This document shows, piece after piece, positions 22,500-33,939 of a stretch of DNA of 60,000 nucleotides. The position numbers and the translations under genes were made by a program. Within the stretch, counting starts at the first letter, position 1, and each line of letters starts with the position of its first letter. Below the pieces are notes generated by a model. That model saw only the letters and a program-made list of their open reading frames with translations. It was not told where the DNA came from and searched no databases. This DNA comes from Tubulanus polymorphus (taxonomy: Eukaryota > Nemertea > Palaeonemertea > Tubulaniformes > Tubulanidae), in contig NC_134031.1 of the NCBI RefSeq assembly GCF_964204645.1, positions 15,499,307-15,559,306 on the forward strand. Reading direction: 5' to 3'.

Positions 22500-23310
22500 C
22501 GGAATAGAAAAAAGTCCCGTAAAACGAATTGTTTCAAGCACTCCCCGATGGACTTGGGATACGGCAGTTCCTGAAGTTTGTTAGTATTTTGTGATGTCGC
22601 CGTGGTGTGGAGCCAGCGGCCACTATCTTTTTAAACGTTTCTGGAGCAAGACGTTTTTTTCTCTGATTTATTGCAGAATAACAACTCAAAACACAGAGAT
22701 ACATTATCAATATCCAGGGCCCAAGCCCATCGGCGCCTGTGGTTTCCTCGACAAAAAGCGAAGCGGCGTAAAAATGGCCGTAATCCGACGATGCACCTGG
22801 ATGCGCACGTGACCTGTTTGCGCGGTATAGATCGCAATCCGTTTATCACCGCCTACGGTGTGTTTTCAACTTGATTACTGGGCGCCATCGATCCTGTGTA
22901 ACTAGCTCGCTATACCTTAATCAATCATACATTTATCCGTACACTAAAGCAATGAATTGGCTGGCTTTAGAGCGTCACGGCGTTGTTCGTATACGAAAGG
23001 TCCATTTCCATCATTTCATTGCCTATTCTGTACGTAAGTGATCGTAATAATGTAACATGATAATACCCCCCGACAACTTGACACTGGGAGCGGAAATGAT
23101 CCTATATCCGCCCTCCTTGACCGGGATTATAGGCAATTCATACATCCTCCTTCACCTTAGCAATTCAAACATTCAAAACTACTGTATCGGGTGGTCACGG
23201 GGTTCGCCATGTTGGTTGCGTGCAGAAAAAGACATCGACGAATAAATAGGCCTAAATGCATGTATTGGGAGAGTGCCGAAAAATTGAGGTTTATGGGACC
23301 CTTTATAGTA
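22500..23310. other. no supported gene
   Basis: Overlapping frames at 22591-22874 contradict one another across strands. A GTAC|GTAAGT at about 23032 has no clear coding frame before it. Confidence 0.35.
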
Positions 23311-23458
23311 ATAATAATGATAATGATAAAGATAAGCATAAGGATAAGGATAAGGATAAGGGTAATGGTAATGGTAATGGTAAGGATAGTGACAAGGATA
23401 AGGAAGGATAACGATAACGATAACGATAATGATAACGATAATGATAATAATAATTAAT
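23310..23458. repeat. degenerate GATAAG/GATAAC/GATAAT low-complexity tract
   Basis: Runs of ATAAGG, GTAATG, GATAAC and GATAAT in succession, about 150 bp. Asp-Asn, Ile-Arg and similar frames here are repeat artefacts. Confidence 0.85.
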
Positions 23459-23459
23459 G

Positions 23460-24270
23460 ACAAATTCATTTATCAATGTACTAGATCTTTATAATGCCTT
23501 AATGTTCACTTATCCTACATAACTGAAAGGACATCCCCAAGCCTCAAAAAGGGGGAATGCCCTTAATGGGGAGAGATTTTCTCGATCGGGCTCTTCGTGT
23601 CAACCGCGTAATGTTCTAACACTATCTTGAGAGAAGAGGGATTTTAATATATTGTGAAAAGGTTTTCTACGCCTGTCGCATGTATCGGGGACTTCGTATG
23701 CGTGCAATGCCGCGACGTGTCTTTTCGCTTTTATGTTTTTCCAGCTGCAAAAGCAATCAAGTAAAGATAGAGTAATTCCCTTTTCCTCCATTGATTTAAC
23801 TCTAGCGACATTTACACAAATGTAATTGATTTCGGGCATTCGATAAACAACGCACGTGAAGCAACGCCGCAATACGGAGATACAGCAACGACTTTATCTA
23901 TATTTATGAACTGAGATCTGTGCGCGTGTGTGTGTATGGATGAATTCACAGCGGTATCGAACTAATTTTCAAGAAGAGTGTCGCCGAGTGCTTGCTTCAT
24001 CTTGTATTATTAGGATGTGGCCACTAATCGCTAGTCAAACTGTACATCAGTCCCCGTGAATATTCATTACTCTGGTGGTGATTCTTTTGTCCTATCTAAA
24101 CTTGTCGATCATTATTCATGCATAGGAGGCGATTCATTCGTCATACATCAAAGAATATTAGCGCTCGATGTTTATGTATGAGTCTTCGTCGCTTGCAATA
24201 CCAAAAATCGGTGCGCTAATCACCTAAAATGAGACCCTATTTCGTGTTTTGACTGCCACCTGACGATCAT
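23460..24270. other. no supported feature
   Basis: No exon or repeat could be supported. A minus frame at 23600-23872 has no splice support. Confidence 0.35.
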
Positions 24271-24480
24271 TATTCTCGACGCGCAATGGTCACCGCGCGC
24301 GGCTCTATCGCTGCGCAAGAAATTTCTCCCAGCCTTCTTCCGCATAAAAACATTATGCGCGTGACGTCACAGCGCTTCGTCGTAATATTTTTTGTCGAGC
24401 GCCGAGTGGTTGTCTGAAGGAAAACGTCACAGTGTGGCGGCCAACATGACGTTAACGAACAATGAATGTGACGTCACTAA
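24270..24480. promoter_or_regulatory. CpG-rich tract with two CRE palindromes
   Basis: Two full TGACGTCA palindromes (about 24362 and 24470) within 110 bp, plus a CGCGCGCGGCTC block and GGCGGCCAACATGACG, which resembles a YY1-type core-promoter word. Composition differs sharply from the flanks. Inferred promoter or enhancer; no transcription start was assigned and no adjacent exon was confirmed. Confidence 0.35.
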
Positions 24481-24487
24481 TATGCTT

Positions 24488-24592
24488 GGCCAGGCGCACC
24501 CCGTTATAACCGCGGTTTGTAAATTGTGGTTAGGCAACGATGGCCACTATCCACGGTTAGGCAAACAGGGTTTTCCTTGCCCATTAACGCCT
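24488..24592. mobile_element. palindromic element family D, copy 2
   Basis: Left CAGGCGCACCCCGTTATAAC and minus-strand right end GGGCAAGGAAAACCCTGTTT are imperfect inverted repeats sharing the GGAAAAC-CTGTT and AACCGTGG words of the copy at 18297-18485. Confidence 0.45.
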
Positions 24593-24599
24593 CTGGTGA

Positions 24600-25495
24600 T
24601 ACAGTAAGCTTTGCGATGTCGCCAACTCGGGACGAATAAAACGAAATCAATTTTCTGACTTGCAAACGTATTTTCTGACACAATTCACACTTTTGCTTAA
24701 TTCGTTCCAATTTCGCTGGGCCCAGTTTGTCGAGTTAGACGAGGCTTATTGTAGGTGTTTTTGGTTGCCACAATTCAATGATTTTGAGCCCGGTATCTTA
24801 ACTCGCTCGAATAACTTTTTGAGCAGCTTTGAAAAATCGTTAGTATTGAGTATCGACCGCTTTTGACCGAAAAGCAAGACTTTCTCGTTAGCGTTACGTT
24901 GAAGACGTCACGAATATGCCCTTTATAACCCTAATCAGTCTGATGCCGCGTGTCAATGATATTCACTATGTAGTGTCCCGGGATGGTACGAATTCTGCTG
25001 AATAATTGAACGCATGTCGGGCAAGTTACATACATAAACAAAATACCGGCGCCGTATTAGGGCATTAATTTCTTCGGTGATGTGTTGCGCCACGCCACCA
25101 TCCAATAACAACTGTTCATAATAATGATCTGCGTCCATTTCGAATATTTCATGCAGATCCGTTTCCTAAATGCCATGGTTTAAGCAATCTTCTCCAAATC
25201 GGTAATAAACGAAATTATTCATCACCCGTTGATAAATACCCAGTCTCTGCGTCGTCGTGTGATCTATTCTTATCGGTGGTTTCTTTGATATTTGAGGATG
25301 ACATTAATTTTGCGCGTCACGCTGACTTTTTACCGAAGGAACAGTGTTTTGCATCGATTGTAGTAAAAGGGTTAGTGGAAGGGGTCCCTAGGGATTCAAT
25401 GATTAAGTTGGCGATTTTTAGATTTCCATTATAACCATCAGGTGTTGTTCAACGCGCGCTGTTGGTTTTATGTTGTTGTTTTTACGAATGGAAAA
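24600..25495. other. no supported feature
   Basis: A plus frame at 24660-24866 has a mixed peptide but no splice or start support. The rest is uninformative. Confidence 0.35.
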
Positions 25496-25500
25496 CTCTG

Positions 25501-25606
25501 GCCCGGTTTTATAGACTGGCATTACATTTAACCCGGGGCTTAACTCAACTCATTTTCGATTGAGTTAGCCATCGGGTTAAAGATAGTAACGGCCTATAAA
25601 ACCGAC
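25501..25606. mobile_element. palindromic element family B, copy 2
   Basis: GCCCGGTTTTATAGACTGGC at the left mirrors CGGCCTATAAAACCG at the right. Inner TTAACCCGGGGC and CATCGGGTTAAAG arms are inverted around GAGTTAGCC. Other copies: 13559-14139 (split), 49209-49315, 53278-53370. Confidence 0.6.
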
Positions 25607-25730
25607 CGCAGGGTCCAATTCCACAGTTCCGAGTTACGATTTAATTCTGCATTAACTTATTGAAAATGAATTAACTTTATCTCAGAGTTTACTCTAACTT
25701 ACAACTGGTGATTTCGGGCCGCCACGACAA
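25607..25730. repeat. family A sequence adjoining family B
   Basis: GGGTCCAATTCCACAGTTCC then GAGTTACGATTTAA resembles the ends at 9461-9738. It directly abuts the family B copy; the same pairing occurs at 49.2-49.4 kb. Confidence 0.4.
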
Positions 25731-25866
25731 CACTGATCATTTTCGACGTTTTAGAATTACGTCCGTTATACACAGTTTGTTTTGTTTTGCCAGATTAAGC
25801 AGGCATTTTCCATTAACTTAAACGAGAATTATGCGCAAATGAAGACTCATATACCGCCGGGGGTAT

Positions 25867-26130
25867 ATGCAATGTTCGTGTCGAGCGCGTTGCACCAGAA
25901 TAACACAAGCCTCGGGTTGCACCGCGCGATGTAACAAGTTGCAATTTTCAAAAATGCGGAGTCGCGACACAGCCATCTACGACGATTGTTTGCATTTCGT
26001 CTTTGATGTGAACACTCCGTTTTCTAGTGAAACCGACGAGCAGCAATTTCCATTAAACTCATCTGCCCTGAGTCAAGTGTCTGACTGTTCGCGCGCGCTC
26101 GCAAAAACGACAGAATTCGTCGTCTCGTGA
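25867..26130 (+). CDS. weak open frame, Cys-containing
   Basis: ATG-started 87-codon frame in a locally CpG-rich tract, with a CxC-type start (MQCSCRARC) and a polar remainder. No splice or poly(A) support; minus frames contain stops over the same part. Chance frames this long are common here. Function unknown. Confidence 0.15.
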   Translation: MQCSCRARCTRITQASGCTARCNKLQFSKMRSRDTAIYDDCLHFVFDVNTPFSSETDEQQFPLNSSALSQVSDCSRALAKTTEFVVS

Positions 26131-26540
26131 AAATCGAACCCGAAGGCGAATAAATTAAGGGACAATCGGCGAAACGTGGGCTTTAATTAGATTTTGCGGA
26201 TCAAATCAAATGCGCATTTTCTAGAGAAAGAAACATTTACCCGCCAACGCATGTGATGATTTAAGAAATGACCTATATGAAAACAATCGAAGGCGCACTA
26301 AATGTGAAACAACGATTCTTCAAATATCGAAGTTTCAAGACTTGTTCTAACAAATCGTAAAATTACTAAATACCTCTGTATCTATATTGATAGGTGTTGT
26401 CCTTACGATGGAAAGGTAATCTACGATGATATGACATTTTGTGCCTCGTAACGTAAGCCTTTTATAGGCTGGTTTTACTTATAAAGATGACACTATGATA
26501 CATTCCCTGACCCCGGTCTCTTAAATGGGTGGCAAAATAT

Positions 26541-26699
26541 GACGGAAGCGATAAGGGGCCTCGAATTGTCGAGCGTCATCTCAACAAGTCGCCATAGTTA
26601 TGTCGACGTATGACGTCAATTCGATGTGAATATGTCGACATATCGTGACCTTTCGTGACATAATTATGGCGGAAATCGAGGCCCCTTATCGCTTTCGTA
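26541..26699. mobile_element. palindromic MITE family E, copy 1 (short)
   Basis: GACGGAAGCGATAAGGGGCC at the left and, on the minus strand, TACGAAAGCGATAAGGGGCC at the right give about 25-bp inverted ends. ATGTCGAC words lie inside. Flanks AAATAT (left) and CAATAT (right) agree with the 6-bp duplication seen at the longer copy, with one mismatch. Non-coding, 159 bp. Confidence 0.65.
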
Positions 26700-27029
26700 C
26701 AATATGGTTAACAGTTTTTCATGCATATTCTAAAAGTATTCTGACACGGAATGATTACCAAACGTTATAAGGATGCATCTAGAAATATAAACAAGACTTA
26801 CCTGATTAAATCGAGTCGACAATAATATGAAAAGAAATAGAAGGTGAAAATTTAGTTAGAAACGGTTCGAATAAAGAATCTGATATTTTCGAAAGGTAGC
26901 TGATATTTCGGTATGGAATCGGAGATTGATAACGAATCATGACATTTTCGAATTAAATATGACATTTAGAATGTATATATGAAATATTTGAATGAAATCT
27001 AAGATCGGCGTTTCAGTCGTTTTTTTATC

Positions 27030-27115
27030 GCCTTTTCCCGGTGGATATCGATCAGTGATTGCGTAATGCGCACGCAACGCGACAGCGTCATTTTGACGTC
27101 ATACGTCCGCCTGCT
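27030..27115. promoter_or_regulatory. possible promoter-type element cluster
   Basis: Within 60 bp: TGCGCACGCAACGCG (NRF1-like), TTGACGTCAT (CRE) and CTGGCAACCAT (X-box-like half). Such clusters are typical of animal core promoters. No start site was confirmed; a plus-strand exon candidate lies at 27776. Confidence 0.28.
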
Positions 27116-27775
27116 GGCAACCATACAACACACTACATCCATCAATTAAATCATGGACTCTAGAACGAAAGAGTCAATGATTGAATAAACCGTTAAGTAT
27201 GGTTTCAGTATATTGTATGATTAATTATGGTTATATTTAAAGCCTTTGGCAATCTTTTACATATATATTTCTTCGCGGAAAACTAATTGATTGAGTTGAC
27301 AATATCATTTATCAATCAATTAGATGTGTCGGGATGATAACGTCAAAGGTCGTTAAACTTAAGCGTCACAATCAATGGGCGATCTTCACGCCCATTTTCT
27401 ACGAAAATAACGGAATAACCGCTTGAACCGGGATGATGTTACACTGTAAAATCCGTTGCAAGCGATCTCCGAGGCTGTCGGAGCGACGGTTGGTCATCAC
27501 ATCAGATGCATTGATGAATGGGAGTATATATGCACATAACGACATATTCCGGGGGCACAAGATGCTCCGTTGCGAGTGGAGTCAGCTGTATAGTCAAGGA
27601 GCTTGGGTCCATATTTAAGAATAGTTCCGGACAAAAGCACCGAATATCTTATCCCAGAAATTAATGACACCACAATTGAGAGTCTAGAGTGATTGGAAGC
27701 CGAGATATTGGAGATATTTTTATTTTAGATGTCTATACAAAAGTCGGGTTACGAAAGCTAAACATTAGAGATCAG

Positions 27776-28043
27776 ACGTGGCGGGCGCCACTATTCAAAT
27801 ATTCACGTAACTACTGATAGTTGCAAATTGCGTGCACCTGAACGCGTGGATGAAAAGTTGTGTGAAAAGGCATTTTTTCAAAAGGGCAGATATATTCGGC
27901 TGTATTCAACCGCAGTAGAAAAAAAAAACGTGACCAAACTGGATAAAGCAGTGTATCGAGGCACTTCCGATGTGTATCGATGGGATTATGAATTGATGTA
28001 TGAGGGTATCAGCGCTGACGTTGAAATGCGCTGTTCACATTAA
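27776..28043 (+). CDS. candidate terminal exon
   Basis: The plus frame is open from about 27757 to a TAA at 28041-28043. An acceptor-like TTAGAGATCAG| at 27775 would give phase 2; ACATTAG| is an alternative. The peptide is balanced in charged and aromatic residues (EKLCEKAFFQKGRYIRLYST; SDVYRWDYELMYEGISADVE) and reads like a folded domain. A possible upstream exon near 27450-27523 (GHHIRCIDEWE-type peptide) ends at GA|GTATAT in a matching phase, but both sites are weak. No family was recognised. Confidence 0.28.
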
Positions 28044-28418
28044 AAGGAAAGATTTGCCAAGCTTGAAATTGTGTCACGACAATTGACGAACATGCCGATT
28101 TGGGCTTCGATGCCGTCTACGTTTTCCAGTGCTTTAAGAAAATGCGGAGCTATATAACCTCTACATGCATTTTCAATTTAATGCACGAATCAGCGAGCCT
28201 ATAGAACCATAACAATGCAACGGATTTGTCAGTGCGATCTGCTATAGAATCTCTGCAACGGGACCCCACTTATAACGTAATAATATATTGATGATGATTC
28301 ATTTGCTTGTATAGCGCAACTCTATAGAAGCATAATCATTAGATTTGGCTTAAGACTAAATATTTGAATTAACATTCTAGCAGAATAAAACAATTAGGTG
28401 TATAATGTTTCGAAATAA
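28044..28418. other. no supported feature
   Basis: AT-rich, nothing recognisable. Confidence 0.35.
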
Positions 28419-28419
28419 A

Positions 28420-28569
28420 AAGTTTTTAAGCATTCGTATACACTCCCGTTTTTGCATTGGGCATCGGTATTCGCCTTGTCGGGGGGGGGGGGGGGGGGGT
28501 TAAGTTTTTAAGCATTCGTATACACTCCCGTTTTTGCATTGGGCATCGGTATTCGCCTTGTCGGGGGGG
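28420..28569. repeat. 82-bp tandem duplication ending in G runs
   Basis: The segment starting AAGTTTTTAAGCATTCG at 28420 is repeated identically from 28502. The first copy ends in 19 consecutive G (28481-28499), the second in 7 G (28563-28569). Either a recent slippage duplication or an assembly artefact at a homopolymer. Confidence 0.9.
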
Positions 28570-29924
28570 TTATCTCGATCTCGGTTAGGTTTCAGTTTTG
28601 AAAATGCTTTTCTTCGAGATATTGAAAATTCTTCTAAAGTTATAGCCAGCAGGATAAGCTAAAACCGCTTTCGAACGACGATAAAAGGCCTAATTTGATC
28701 CCAAGCGTCTGCCTGGATTTGATAGGCCACGCCGTAAGATATTCGAATCGGATCGTGACGTCTGTTGTCGTATGGATTCCGCCATCAGCCGGTACTCTCG
28801 TCATAATTGACCTTCAAGCCGGTTAATGGTGCCAATATAGCCTGTTATCCCTTTGGGTATACATCCTGTTAGAATTTGATAGAGCACCTCGTAGAACGTA
28901 TAAGCTCGAAACTAACGAAGACAGATCGACAAAATATGCGCGCAGTTTACTGTCTTTGATCACGAATATGGAGCTGGCTATAAATTATACCGTATACCAA
29001 GTCTCCGACGGGCTCAAGACAATATGTCGCTGAAATGGAATACATGTAATGGATTCCCCTCGTGGAGAATTTAATGATTATCAAACATCTTCAGTGTTTA
29101 TCGACCCCCGTACGACGTAGTCTCGGCGATGTCGTCATTTATAACAGTGACATATATGAAACAAGGATGAATCGTATATGAACATTACCGATGAAAATAG
29201 ATATATCAAAATAAGAAAGAACGAATGATTAATAAAAAAAGCGTGTGGATATTTTATAAGCGATAGTGAGCGGAACGCGTGCCCGTGGCCGGGATTTTGA
29301 CAAAATATGGGTCGAAACATCGCCAAACGGAATATTTCGCGCGTGGATAAGATAAAAGGGCAAGAATGAATTTCAAAGCGTGTGAGTGCCCGCTTTATCC
29401 TAAAAACTACGCAAAATGTGCCCTTTACGACCAAAATCCAGGCTTTTTTGTGCCCCATTCGAAGTGAATCTGATACGGACGAATATTTAGAGAGGCTCTT
29501 AAGGGTTCGTGCGAAGCCATCGCGCCTGGCTACGGCAAAATGATTGTTTTTACCCGATAGATTATTATTCCTACGTGGGTAGGTATTAGTGCCGGTCAAG
29601 GGTTAATCGAACGGTTAATTGTAAAACGTGAGTTGCATAATCGTTTGGCAACGTCGGTGGATACAGTCTCACCGCTTAATGTCTCGATGTCGTCTCGTGT
29701 CCTATTCTAATGGGCTCGCCGCCGAACACAAGGCGACGCAGAGTTGTTGAGAGTAAGGTGAATAATTGATGATTAATAGAAGAAGCGCGTAGAAGCCATC
29801 GGTGTCGTCTCGAATATCCGTAGTGTATTATTTGGAGATAAACTCATTCGGCGGGATAAATTTTTAGATCATCGCATGAACAGAGCCGCGATCGAGCGAG
29901 CGTTTTTGACCAGGGCGAAATTTG
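28570..29924. other. no supported gene; one long minus frame
   Basis: A 154-codon minus frame at 29135-29599 is the longest non-repetitive frame in the window, but it ends in a Phe/Ile/His-rich low-information tail, has no splice or poly(A) support, and is near the length expected by chance. Not called as a gene. Confidence 0.35.
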
Positions 29925-30030
29925 ACCCAGTGCCAGATTTGGCCCGGGCCAACCGTTTACACCGGTACCGTATTGGCCCGCCAAATCTGGCCCGACCAAA
30001 AGCCAGGCCCGTGCCAAATTTTAGCATTGT
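29925..30030. repeat. palindromic GGCCCG repeat, copy 2
   Basis: AAATTTGACCC, AGATTTGGCCCGGGCC and GGCCCGCCAAATCTGGCCCG are arranged as inverted arms around CCGTTTACACCGG. Shares words with 2925-3025. Confidence 0.45.
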
Positions 30031-30077
30031 TCATATTATTCCGTGTGAATGTTAACGGGGTACCAGCACTGCTACTC

Positions 30078-30285
30078 TAGCAATCGAGGATTCCACGTAT
30101 GGCAGGCGAGGATCCACTAGGTTCGCTAGTGGTAACTCGGTTACCACGCTTCAATTTCTTTTATATTTCAATTATATTCGAGTCAACTTTCACTACGTAT
30201 AATTGAGTGTATTGTAGCGCCATCTGGTTTGTGCCGGTACCCCACTGGTTCTGGAATAATCCCCGCTTGCCACAGCATCGTTTCG
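30078..30285. repeat. dispersed GCAATCGAGGATTCCAC repeat, copy 1
   Basis: GCAATCGAGGATTCCAC, TGGCA-GGAGGATCCA and GCTAGTG match 56226-56282 closely. Minus-strand words at 30235-30285 (TGTGGCAAGCGGGGATTATTC) look like the inverted other end. Confidence 0.45.
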
Positions 30286-30289
30286 ACAT

Positions 30290-32450
30290 CGTTTTAGTAT
30301 CGAGTGGGCGATTTACGTGGTGAACGCGTTCTCTCGGAACTGCTCCTGACCAGTTTGACCCGGGTGAAATCGTCTATACGTGCGTGATCGCGGCTATAAG
30401 AACGTGTCAGGTGAACCTGTCACTAGTGCCACACCAGTTATACCGACCGTATACAGTGGATGGTGATCATTATTACAAATCAGTGATTATAGTGACGTAG
30501 AATATCGTTGGCACATGTTTTGATTCGGGTTGCACGACGTAGTTCGTTACAGTGCAATATTCGGAATAGCCAACCAAAACAATATTAGTTCATATTTCTC
30601 CACGATTACAATAATGATACACGTGATGCTCAATTTCATGCATCAACGTATTCATCTATATGTAAATGAGACCATCAATTCGCTATCAATCCCGGGCTAA
30701 TAATGTATAATGGCTTTGTCTCGACTTTCGTTTCGCAAAACGTGCGTCGCTTAGCACGGCATCTATAGCGATAGTCTTTTATTAAGTATTTTCCAAGCGC
30801 AATAAAACATACATTTAGATATCAAAAATATGGTAGAAGATAAAAGGTATATACATATATGAATATTATCAAAAGCGTATGCTTCGACATGCTTCATTAG
30901 ATCTGATGATTGGTCACCTGTTTTTAGGCCTACCATCACCAAGCATATATCATACAATCGGGTTTGACAAATATATATTTGGTGCGGGGTCGTCATTGCC
31001 ATATATACAACATCGCAGGTGACTGAACCAGACGGTGACCTTGACATTGGACATTTTGTTAGTATAAATTTGAAAGCGTCTACGACCCAAGTCTCGGAAT
31101 GTTATCGAGCGAAAAAGGATGGTTTTACGTTTTTCAAGAATCTTGATATTTTTATTTTCGAGACAATTCATCCGAGACTTGTTTCGAGTGAATGGATGGT
31201 GGTCACGCATTCTCCCCTCCGTACATCGTGCAGTATCGACCACTCCTCTTACCTTTTGGTTATTGTGCCGGGACACAGATGATAGGCACTAAATGGATAG
31301 AGACAAGAAATCAATGAGAAATTAAATGACATATTTTACATCGGTGATTTTCTGAAATAGCGATCATGACACTTCTGATGATTTGGATCTCGGGAAATTC
31401 GGTTTTTAAGATTGCTAAGAATTGTAGTTTATATTAGAAGATTGTATGTGTAACTTTCGGTTTGAGAATCGGATCAGAAATCTAATTCACTTGACCTTTG
31501 CAGAGTCGCCGACAGAATTGAAAGCCCGTTTTATTATTTATTTCTACTATTTTATTAAAGGCGCAACCCGACTGCAAATCACCATTTAGAAATGCATTGT
31601 TTGACTTGTAGCCTCGGACTATACTGAAGTGCTTGAAGCTCCTTCAATTTGAGCAAAAGAAGGTTTTGCATCGGGGCATAAAGTATTTACGCCGCGACAA
31701 CCAACAAGCTGTCAGCTAGCGCCCTTCTTGCCAGTGGGTGCATGTAACCGTGCTCTCATTGGTGGCACTGCGCTGCCAATCACAGATAACTTCCGGGTAC
31801 TATTTTTGTTGCAGACTTTCTGAAACTCCTTTAAAAATCCTTCAATTTTGAGAAATAGACCATTTGAAATGTTTGTAGTTGTTCAGTAAACTAAGATTAC
31901 GCAAGTAGTAAATCATGATATTGCTAATGCGAATATAATACCTGTATGCCCATTATGATATGACGTTATCATGCCCATCCCAGAAAATTATATAAAAACA
32001 AGCGGCTATTGATTCTTCTAATGAGTCTCAGGTATATTATGCATGAAACGCGAGTCGAAGAAATATCTTAATAAAACTGCTACAGAAGAATTTTTAATGT
32101 TGTCTATTAAAACACATACGTTTTCACCACGTTATTACCGGTGTCGTATTATTAGATGATATGGAAACGCAAAAGAACTGAGTAAATACCACAAAAATGA
32201 TGGAAAGATGATAATCAGATGGAGTAGTTACTAGAGTTTCAATTCTTGTTTTAATCTACCATACAATGATGATGGCTGTTGCATCGGGAATTGTCTTGAA
32301 AATATTTTTTGTGATATTTTCCGAACTCAAAGCAAGATGATAACAAAAAAGGAAGCGTTTTGAGATAAACGCACTAGATGACAGAATTTCAATTCTAAGA
32401 GCTAATATTTGGGATTTTTCGCCGATCTCAAATTCATTAGTAACATGCCT
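30290..32450. other. no supported gene
   Basis: About 2 kb of mixed sequence. Overlapping frames on both strands at 30763-31282 (94, 108 and 87 codons) cannot all be real and none has splice support. A moderately GC tract at 30290-30480 is unexplained. Confidence 0.35.
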
Positions 32451-32453
32451 TGT

Positions 32454-32765
32454 AGAGAGCGTTGTGGGCGAGTGGTTAGAGCGTTCGACTGTAGGAAGCC
32501 ACCAAGTCGTGGGCTCGAACCCCCTCCTCGGGCAAGACACTTGTCCTCATTGACTCTCTCCACCAAGGAGTAAATGGGTACCCGGCCTGATAGATGACTC
32601 CTGAGCGCCTAGTAGTTGCTCGGATGTTACTTCTCTCCGGGTAGAGATGACTGATACATGAATAGATTTATAGGCTGGGGGTTATAATACCACATTTGGA
32701 GTGCATTTGAGCAGACTCTAGTTTGGATACCTGCACTATTAAAATGACAATTATTATTAATTATC
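32454..32765 (+). mobile_element. tRNA-derived SINE, family S1 copy 1
   Basis: GGGCGAGTGGTTAGAGCGTT (A-box region, like a tRNA-Ser/Leu head) and GGGCTCGAACCCCC (B box) are followed by a conserved body (AAATGGGTACC; ATAGATGACTCCTGAGCGCC; GCTCGGATGTTACTTCTCTC; AGAGATGACTGATACATG) and an ATTATTATTA tail. The body matches the minus-strand copy at 58630-58845 and the 3' half of 56388-56765. Confidence 0.75.
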
Positions 32766-33930
32766 ATGCCTGATAAATAGGAGCCGCTTCGGAAATAATG
32801 GTATAGCGGACAGAACGACGTCTTCGTCACTCGTAAAGACAGTTCGATCTATACTGGTATAGAATTCTCTGGATTAATATGTCAGACACACGAGAAAAGC
32901 AAAAAGGCAAATGATGGAACGCTTGTCAGAAACACGCTCGTACAGAATCAACACTCGTAACGAACTGTGACTCGAACGCGCCGAAAACATCCTGATTTTA
33001 AGAGTTGATTATGCAATGTATCCCTGTAATGGGGATAGTTGGTTTTCTTATCTCGTAGACGTCGTATCAATCTCCTTGTTGTATAGAAACCCACCCCCTC
33101 GGACAATCGCCTTTTGATGGATGAAGTCTGGCCGATCATGAAAAAATGTCGACGATGTTTGTGGTCGGGGTCGGTTGAAAATGTAATGCCATTTTAAATG
33201 AAAATGCCCGTGGTCCAGACAGGTGGCCTATAGTGAAGTACTGGCCCAGTTCACGACAGTCCACGGCTTAAATTCAAGACAAGTCTAAGACCAACTTAAT
33301 TCTATAGCTAATTCTATAGCTTAAAGACCAGTCTTAAGATATAAGACCATTTCTGGACTAAAGTTTCAACTGTGCAACTGGCGACAAGTTTATTTGGTAA
33401 CGATGGTGATAATCTGTCGATGGTTAGAGGGGTTTCTGGGGCGGATCTAGTTAACTTTGAAAGCCGTGGTCCAGAAGAAAAGAAACGGTGTTTCTCTGAT
33501 CAAGCAGACAAGTCCTCTATTGGGGTTCCGCGTGGTTCTGCCCTCAGTTTTAGATACTTCTGAAGACACTAATCCGAAAGGATGCAATTTCTGAGAGAAT
33601 GTGTGTCAAATTTATAGGTCTTAACGATCCCTGTTTCGATGAGAGGCCAGAGGTCAGAACCCCCACCTCCCCTTCCCCTAAATCTGGCCCTGCGGTTTGG
33701 TTACGAAAAAAAGATTGACAGCTGAATAACAGTTCCGTTACAGAACAGAACACCGTAATTCGAAAGAAATGAGTTCGAAGTGAAGTCGATTTCAGAATAT
33801 AGCGCAGTATAAGCGCTGATGAAAGGCGATAAACCGGCACCAGCGAGCGTCGCATTCATTAGCCGTCTCTCTATCTCGTAATCGACGAGAATGTCGAGTT
33901 TGAAAATCGAAAACTATTCAATCGACACGG
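32766..33930. other. mixed DNA, one weak signal
   Basis: On the minus strand an ATG at about 33859 opens a 52-codon frame starting MNATLAGAG with C/G-ending codons and a possible T|GTAACG donor; it overlaps a longer frame in another phase and is not called. CCCTAAATCTGGCCCTG at 33660-33690 is an old dispersed repeat. Confidence 0.3.
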
Positions 33931-33939
33931 CTCTCGTCT

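Noticed and set aside
23310-23458. Telomere-like GGATAA / GGTAAT repeats
   Set aside because: Units vary continuously and do not match a TTAGGG-type array; simple low complexity.
29135-29599. 154-codon minus-strand open frame, longest non-repetitive frame in the window
   Set aside because: Length is near the maximum expected by chance at this base composition. The tail is Phe/Ile/His-rich without codon bias, and there is no splice, Kozak or poly(A) support.
32454-32540. Possible tRNA-Ser/Leu gene
   Set aside because: A and B boxes are present but the acceptor stem does not close and the sequence continues into a body shared with two other loci, so it is a SINE head.
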